A DNA stretch of 64,000 nucleotides, taken from contig CAVYVZ010000009.1 of the NCBI GenBank assembly GCA_963772065.1, positions 372,001-436,000 on the forward strand, written 5' to 3'. Positions within the stretch are counted from its first letter, which is position 1; each line of letters opens with the position of its first letter. The translations under genes were made by a program, and so were the position numbers. The notes beneath the pieces were generated by a model. That model did no database searches and was not told the origin of the DNA. It saw only the letters and a program-made list of their open reading frames with translations. Below are positions 57,975 through 64,000 of the stretch, piece after piece. This DNA is from CAVYVZ01 sp963772065 (GTDB lineage: Bacteria > Acidobacteriota > Vicinamibacteria > Vicinamibacterales > UBA2999).

Positions 57975-60401
57975 GCTTATCTTCCGAAGCGCTTGTAAGG
58001 GCTCGACCCTCATTGCCCTGCGCGCGGGGATGTAGCACGCCACCATCGCGAAGACGCCGAGCGTCGCCGCGCCCGCGATCAGGGCGACCGGATCGGTGGG
58101 GCCGATCTCGAAGAGTTGTTGCGCAAGCAGGCGGTTAGTGACTGCGGCGCCTGCTACGCCGAGGCCCGCGGCGGCTGCGACGAGAGTGGCTCCTTGCCTG
58201 ATGACCATCCGCAACACGTCGGAGGGACGCGCCCCGAGCGCCATCCGAACGCCGATCTCGCGGGTGCGCCTCGTGACGGAGTAGGCCATCACGCCGTATG
58301 TTCCGATCGCCGCCAGCACCAGCGCCACCGCTGAGAAGGTAGCGAGCAGAATCGTGTTGAAGCGGCGCGCCGCCAGCAGCGTGTCGGCGATCTCGCCGAT
58401 CGTCCGGACACGCGCGACCGGTTGATCGGGGTCGACGGCAAAGACGGCCTCCCGCGCGGCTCGCGCGACGGTGGTCGGATCCCCGTCGGTGCGGAGCGCG
58501 AACGTGATGAGGGTCCACTGTTCCACATCCTGCTGGAGGGGAATGTACAGCAGCGGCTCGGCTGCCCGCGCCGGGTCGCGCTGGCGCACATCGCCGACGA
58601 TGCCGACAACCTCCGCCTGCTTGCCGCCGAACCCGACGCGTTGTCCCAGCGCCTTCCCCTCCGGCCAGAAGCGCCGCGCGGTCGCCAGGCTGATGACGGC
58701 CACCCTCGACGATCGAAGCGTGTCGTGCTCGGTGAACGCACGACCCGCCACGAGTGGAATGCCGAGGGTCTGAAAATAGCCGGGGCTCACGATCATGAAA
58801 TCAATCGTGAACTGCTGGCCGGGCGGAGGCTGAGGGCGATCGAACAACCACAACCCGCGGTTGATGGCGCCGCGCAAGGGCACCGTCATGGTTGCCGCGG
58901 CACTTCGGACGCCCGGCAACGCGCTCATCCGGTCGAGCACTGCCTGGTTGAATGCGAGCTTCCGCTCCGGATCCGCGTACTTCCCTGGCGGCATCATCAG
59001 TTCCACGGCAAGGAGCCGATCAGGGTTGAATCCCAGATTGACGTTCTGCACGTTCAGGAAGCTCGCGATGAGAAGTCCCGCACCCGCAAGGAGCACCTGC
59101 GCCAGGGTCAGCTCCGAGACGACGAGCGCCTGCTGCAGACGCCGTTGTGCGCGACCTTCTGACACGCGAACCGTTTCGGCGCCGGGGTGGTGCAGCGCGG
59201 GGCTGGTGGCGTGAAGGGCCGGCGCGAGGCCGAAGAGCAGTGCGGTGCCGAGCGACATCAGCGCGGCAAAGAGCAGCGTTGCAGTATCGACACGAATCTC
59301 GCTGACGCGCGGCAGCCCTTCGGGCGCAAGCGCAAGCAGCGCCTGCACGCCCCACGTGGCCAGCACGACGCCCAGAGCACCGCCGGCAAGACCGAGCAGC
59401 GCTGTCTCCGTGAGAACCTGTCGTATGAGCCTGGCCCGTCCGGCGCCGAGCGACACGCGGATACTCATTTCACGCTGCCGCGCGATGGCGCGGGCGAGCA
59501 GCAGGTTCGCCACGTTCACGCACGCGATGAGCAGCAGGAATCCGACGGCGCCGAGCAGAAGCAGCAGCGCGGTTCGTGAATCGGTGACCAGGTCTTCATG
59601 CAGCGGCACGAGGCGCGCGCCAAGCTTGGCGTTCGTGTGCGGATACTCATGCTCGAGACGCCGCATGATCGTGGCCACCTCCGCCTGCGCCTGCTCGACC
59701 GACGCGCCGTCGCGGAGTCGCCCGACGACATGGAGCAGGTGCACATCGCGAAGCTGCGTGGCATCTCCGGGCACCATTCCAAAGACGCGCGGGATACCAC
59801 GGTCGCCGCTGGTGACCAGGTCGACGTCCGGACCGAGAAAATCAAACGACTGCGGCAGGACTCCCACGACCGCACACGGCCGTCCGTCGAGGACGAGCGT
59901 CCCGCCAACGGCGTCCGCACGGCCCGCGAACAACCGCTGCCACGCGCCATGGGTGAGCATCGCAACCGCCTGCGCGGTTGGCGCATCCTCGTCGGCTGTG
60001 AACGTTCGTCCAACGGCCGCGCCGACACCCAGCGTGGCGAAGAAGTTTCCCGACACTGATGACGCCCGCAGCCGCTCGGGGCGGTCACGTCCCGTCAGGT
60101 TCACGGTGTACTCGCGGTACGCCGCGAGGTGACTGAACGACCGCGCCTCCCGGCGCCAGTCGAGGAAAGTGGCGGGTGCGACCCATCGCCGGTGGTTGTC
60201 CGGAGCTGTCTCCCAAACGGCCACCAGCCGCTCGGGCTCGACGAACCGCAGCGGTCGCAGCATGATCGCGTTCACGACGGTGAAGATTGCCGCCGTCGCG
60301 CCGATGCCAAGCGCCAGCGAGAACAGCGCGGTCGCGGTCACACGCGGCGCCGCAAGCATCATGCGGAGGGCGTACTTCAGGTCACTGGCCAGCGTGGACA
60401 T
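57921..60401 (-). CDS. ADOP-type ABC transporter permease with repeat-derived C-terminal tail
   Basis: An intact 826-residue permease without the long cytosolic N-terminal part of the others: MSTLASDLKYALRMM leads to ALFSLALGIGATAAIFTVVN. The central helices are VGFLLLIACVNVANLLLARAIARQREMSIRVSLGAG and the last block is IGTYGVMAYSVTRRTREIGVRMALGAR. The normal end, PLQALRK, is extended by about 19 residues (ISLTHAVGAIAFTLSVRSL) that are coded by repeat copy C, so the old stop was lost. No PadR gene is attached. The divergent metallo-hydrolase gene starts 79 bases away. Confidence 0.92.
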   Translation of the reverse strand: MSTLASDLKYALRMMLAAPRVTATALFSLALGIGATAAIFTVVNAIMLRPLRFVEPERLVAVWETAPDNHRRWVAPATFLDWRREARSFSHLAAYREYTVNLTGRDRPERLRASSVSGNFFATLGVGAAVGRTFTADEDAPTAQAVAMLTHGAWQRLFAGRADAVGGTLVLDGRPCAVVGVLPQSFDFLGPDVDLVTSGDRGIPRVFGMVPGDATQLRDVHLLHVVGRLRDGASVEQAQAEVATIMRRLEHEYPHTNAKLGARLVPLHEDLVTDSRTALLLLLGAVGFLLLIACVNVANLLLARAIARQREMSIRVSLGAGRARLIRQVLTETALLGLAGGALGVVLATWGVQALLALAPEGLPRVSEIRVDTATLLFAALMSLGTALLFGLAPALHATSPALHHPGAETVRVSEGRAQRRLQQALVVSELTLAQVLLAGAGLLIASFLNVQNVNLGFNPDRLLAVELMMPPGKYADPERKLAFNQAVLDRMSALPGVRSAAATMTVPLRGAINRGLWLFDRPQPPPGQQFTIDFMIVSPGYFQTLGIPLVAGRAFTEHDTLRSSRVAVISLATARRFWPEGKALGQRVGFGGKQAEVVGIVGDVRQRDPARAAEPLLYIPLQQDVEQWTLITFALRTDGDPTTVARAAREAVFAVDPDQPVARVRTIGEIADTLLAARRFNTILLATFSAVALVLAAIGTYGVMAYSVTRRTREIGVRMALGARPSDVLRMVIRQGATLVAAAAGLGVAGAAVTNRLLAQQLFEIGPTDPVALIAGAATLGVFAMVACYIPARRAMRVEPLQALRKISLTHAVGAIAFTLSVRSL

Positions 60402-60480
60402 GCGCGGTTAGACGGTGCTGGGCGGGTCGCGGTTTAGCGATACAATCTGCGCCCGTCCATATCGGTCAAGGAGAGACATC

Positions 60481-61413
60481 ATGACGTTGACGCGCCGCCA
60501 GTTCATCTATTCCTCGACGTACGCCGTCGCCGGCACCGCGCTCCTTCGCGCTCCGGTGGGCGCGCAGGCGCCCGCGCAGCAGGCGCCGCCCGTGGTCACG
60601 AAGTTCGAGGACCTCCGCCGCAACGTCGGCATCTTCACCGGCCGTGGCGGCGCGATTGGCTGGCTTGCGACGCCGGAGGGCGTCGTCGCCGTTGACGCGC
60701 AGTTCCCGGACACCGCGAAGCCGTGCGTGGAAGGCTTGCAGCAGAAATCGCCGAAGGGTATTCAGCTGCTCATCAACACGCATTACCACGGCGATCATAC
60801 CGGCGGCAACATCGCCTTCCGTCCGGTGGTGAAGTCAATCGTGCAGCAGGAGCGATGCGCGAAGCTCCACAAGGAGTTCACGACGAAGAACAACACCGTC
60901 GAGAACCAGGCGTACGCCGACGTCACTTTTGGCGAGAGCTGGTCCGCCACGATGGGCGACGAGAAGGTGTGGGCGCGCTACGACGGTCCCGGGCACACCG
61001 GCGGCGACGCGGTGATTGTGTTCGAGAAGGCGAACGTGGTGCACATGGGCGATCTGATGTTCAACCGGCTTCACCCGCGCGTCGACCGGCCGGGCGGCGC
61101 GTCGATCAAGAACTGGATGAACATCCTCGAGCGCGTCGCCAAGCGCCACAAGGACGCGATGTTCATCTTCGGCCACGCCAAGCAGGGGATGCCGGTGACC
61201 GGCTCCGCGCAGGAGCTGCTGCACCTGCGCGACTACTTCACCGCCGTGCTCGAGCACGTGCAGAAGGGCGTGAAGGCCGGCCAGTCGCAGGAACAGATCG
61301 TGGGAATCGAGGCGCTGCCGAAGTTCGAGGATCACGCGTCGAGCGGTCAGATTCTGACGCTCAAGAACACACTTACGGCTGCGTATGAAGAGCTGGCAGC
61401 CAAAACGGAATAG
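60481..61413 (+). CDS. Tat-exported metallo-beta-lactamase-fold hydrolase
   Basis: A 310-residue MBL protein. The N-terminus MTLTRRQFIYSSTYAVAGTALL is a twin-arginine signal. The zinc motif INTHYHGDHTGG holds His101, His103, Asp105 and His106, GPGHTGGD has the next His, and IFGHAKQGMP the last. This spacing resembles quinoprotein-relay/SoxH-like or B3-type MBL proteins. A role as lactonase, glyoxalase-like or quinoprotein-accessory enzyme is open. It is followed after three bases by the propeller gene. Confidence 0.87.
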   Translation: MTLTRRQFIYSSTYAVAGTALLRAPVGAQAPAQQAPPVVTKFEDLRRNVGIFTGRGGAIGWLATPEGVVAVDAQFPDTAKPCVEGLQQKSPKGIQLLINTHYHGDHTGGNIAFRPVVKSIVQQERCAKLHKEFTTKNNTVENQAYADVTFGESWSATMGDEKVWARYDGPGHTGGDAVIVFEKANVVHMGDLMFNRLHPRVDRPGGASIKNWMNILERVAKRHKDAMFIFGHAKQGMPVTGSAQELLHLRDYFTAVLEHVQKGVKAGQSQEQIVGIEALPKFEDHASSGQILTLKNTLTAAYEELAAKTE

Positions 61414-61416
61414 GCC

Positions 61417-64000
<2,584 letters not shown>

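Overview
This 64 kb window is high-GC bacterial DNA that most resembles an Acidobacteriota genome of the Vicinamibacteria type. That placement is inferred from gene families, not from an rRNA. The markers are four large MacB/FtsX-like permeases of the acidobacterial duplicated orphan permease (ADOP) type, three of them directly beside a PadR regulator gene; a VWFA-related acidobacterial protein; a Ser/Thr kinase with TolB-like and TPR parts; a PQQ dehydrogenase with a DUF1080-like tail; and a sortilin-like beta-propeller protein. No rRNA, tRNA, CRISPR array, integrase or intact insertion sequence was seen.

Layout. 0-6 kb: GIY-YIG remnant, sensor kinase, first PadR/ADOP pair. 6-11 kb: TonB-like protein, M48 protease, two alpha/beta hydrolases. 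11-16 kb: a nitrile-processing group made of a secreted amidase, an SDR enzyme, and a cobalt-type nitrile hydratase (alpha with a twin-arginine signal, beta, and an activator fused to a cut-off cobalt transporter). 16-22 kb: YcaQ-like glycosylase, ankyrin protein, second PadR/ADOP pair, a small lysis-like gene pair. 22-28 kb: secreted orphan protein, gamma-glutamyltransferase, YxDG-repeat protein, and an overlapping operon of ornithine-cyclodeaminase-like, TPR and membrane-anchored proteins. 28-34 kb: proline-racemase-family enzyme, CyaY, Tat-exported alanine racemase, tungsten-type aldehyde oxidoreductase with a MoaD-like carrier, RluA enzyme. 34-41 kb: third PadR/ADOP pair, methyltransferase, small peptide, FKBP, VWA and NHL-repeat proteins. 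41-47 kb: five translationally coupled genes (HupE-like, metallo-hydrolase, Nramp-like, Gfo/Idh/MocA, SDR). 47-64 kb: outer-membrane barrel, PQQ dehydrogenase, TonB-dependent receptor, monooxygenase, DsbA-like protein, quinone oxidoreductase, 6-phosphogluconate dehydrogenase with a sugar kinase, fourth ADOP, metallo-hydrolase, and a propeller protein that runs off the end.

The most striking single feature is the DsbA-like gene at 52711-53802. An in-frame TGA sits exactly where the family has the first Cys of its CPYC active site, the frame continues intact to the normal end, and an 8-bp hairpin starts 11 bases after the TGA with its loop 19 bases away. This looks like a selenocysteine codon with a bacterial SECIS element.

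A second theme is a family of intergenic inverted repeats. One type is built from about 23-bp units with the core GTCGGTGCGATC; it lies between 47.69 and 57.97 kb, flanks the 6-phosphogluconate dehydrogenase/kinase pair, and has extended the C-terminus of one permease. Other inverted repeats are made of different short words (28.6, 39.0 and 31.3 kb).

Twelve genes carry a total of about sixteen apparent frameshifts, fourteen of them in the first 26.4 kb. Their density suggests assembly or read error in part, so frameshifted genes are reported here as one locus each.
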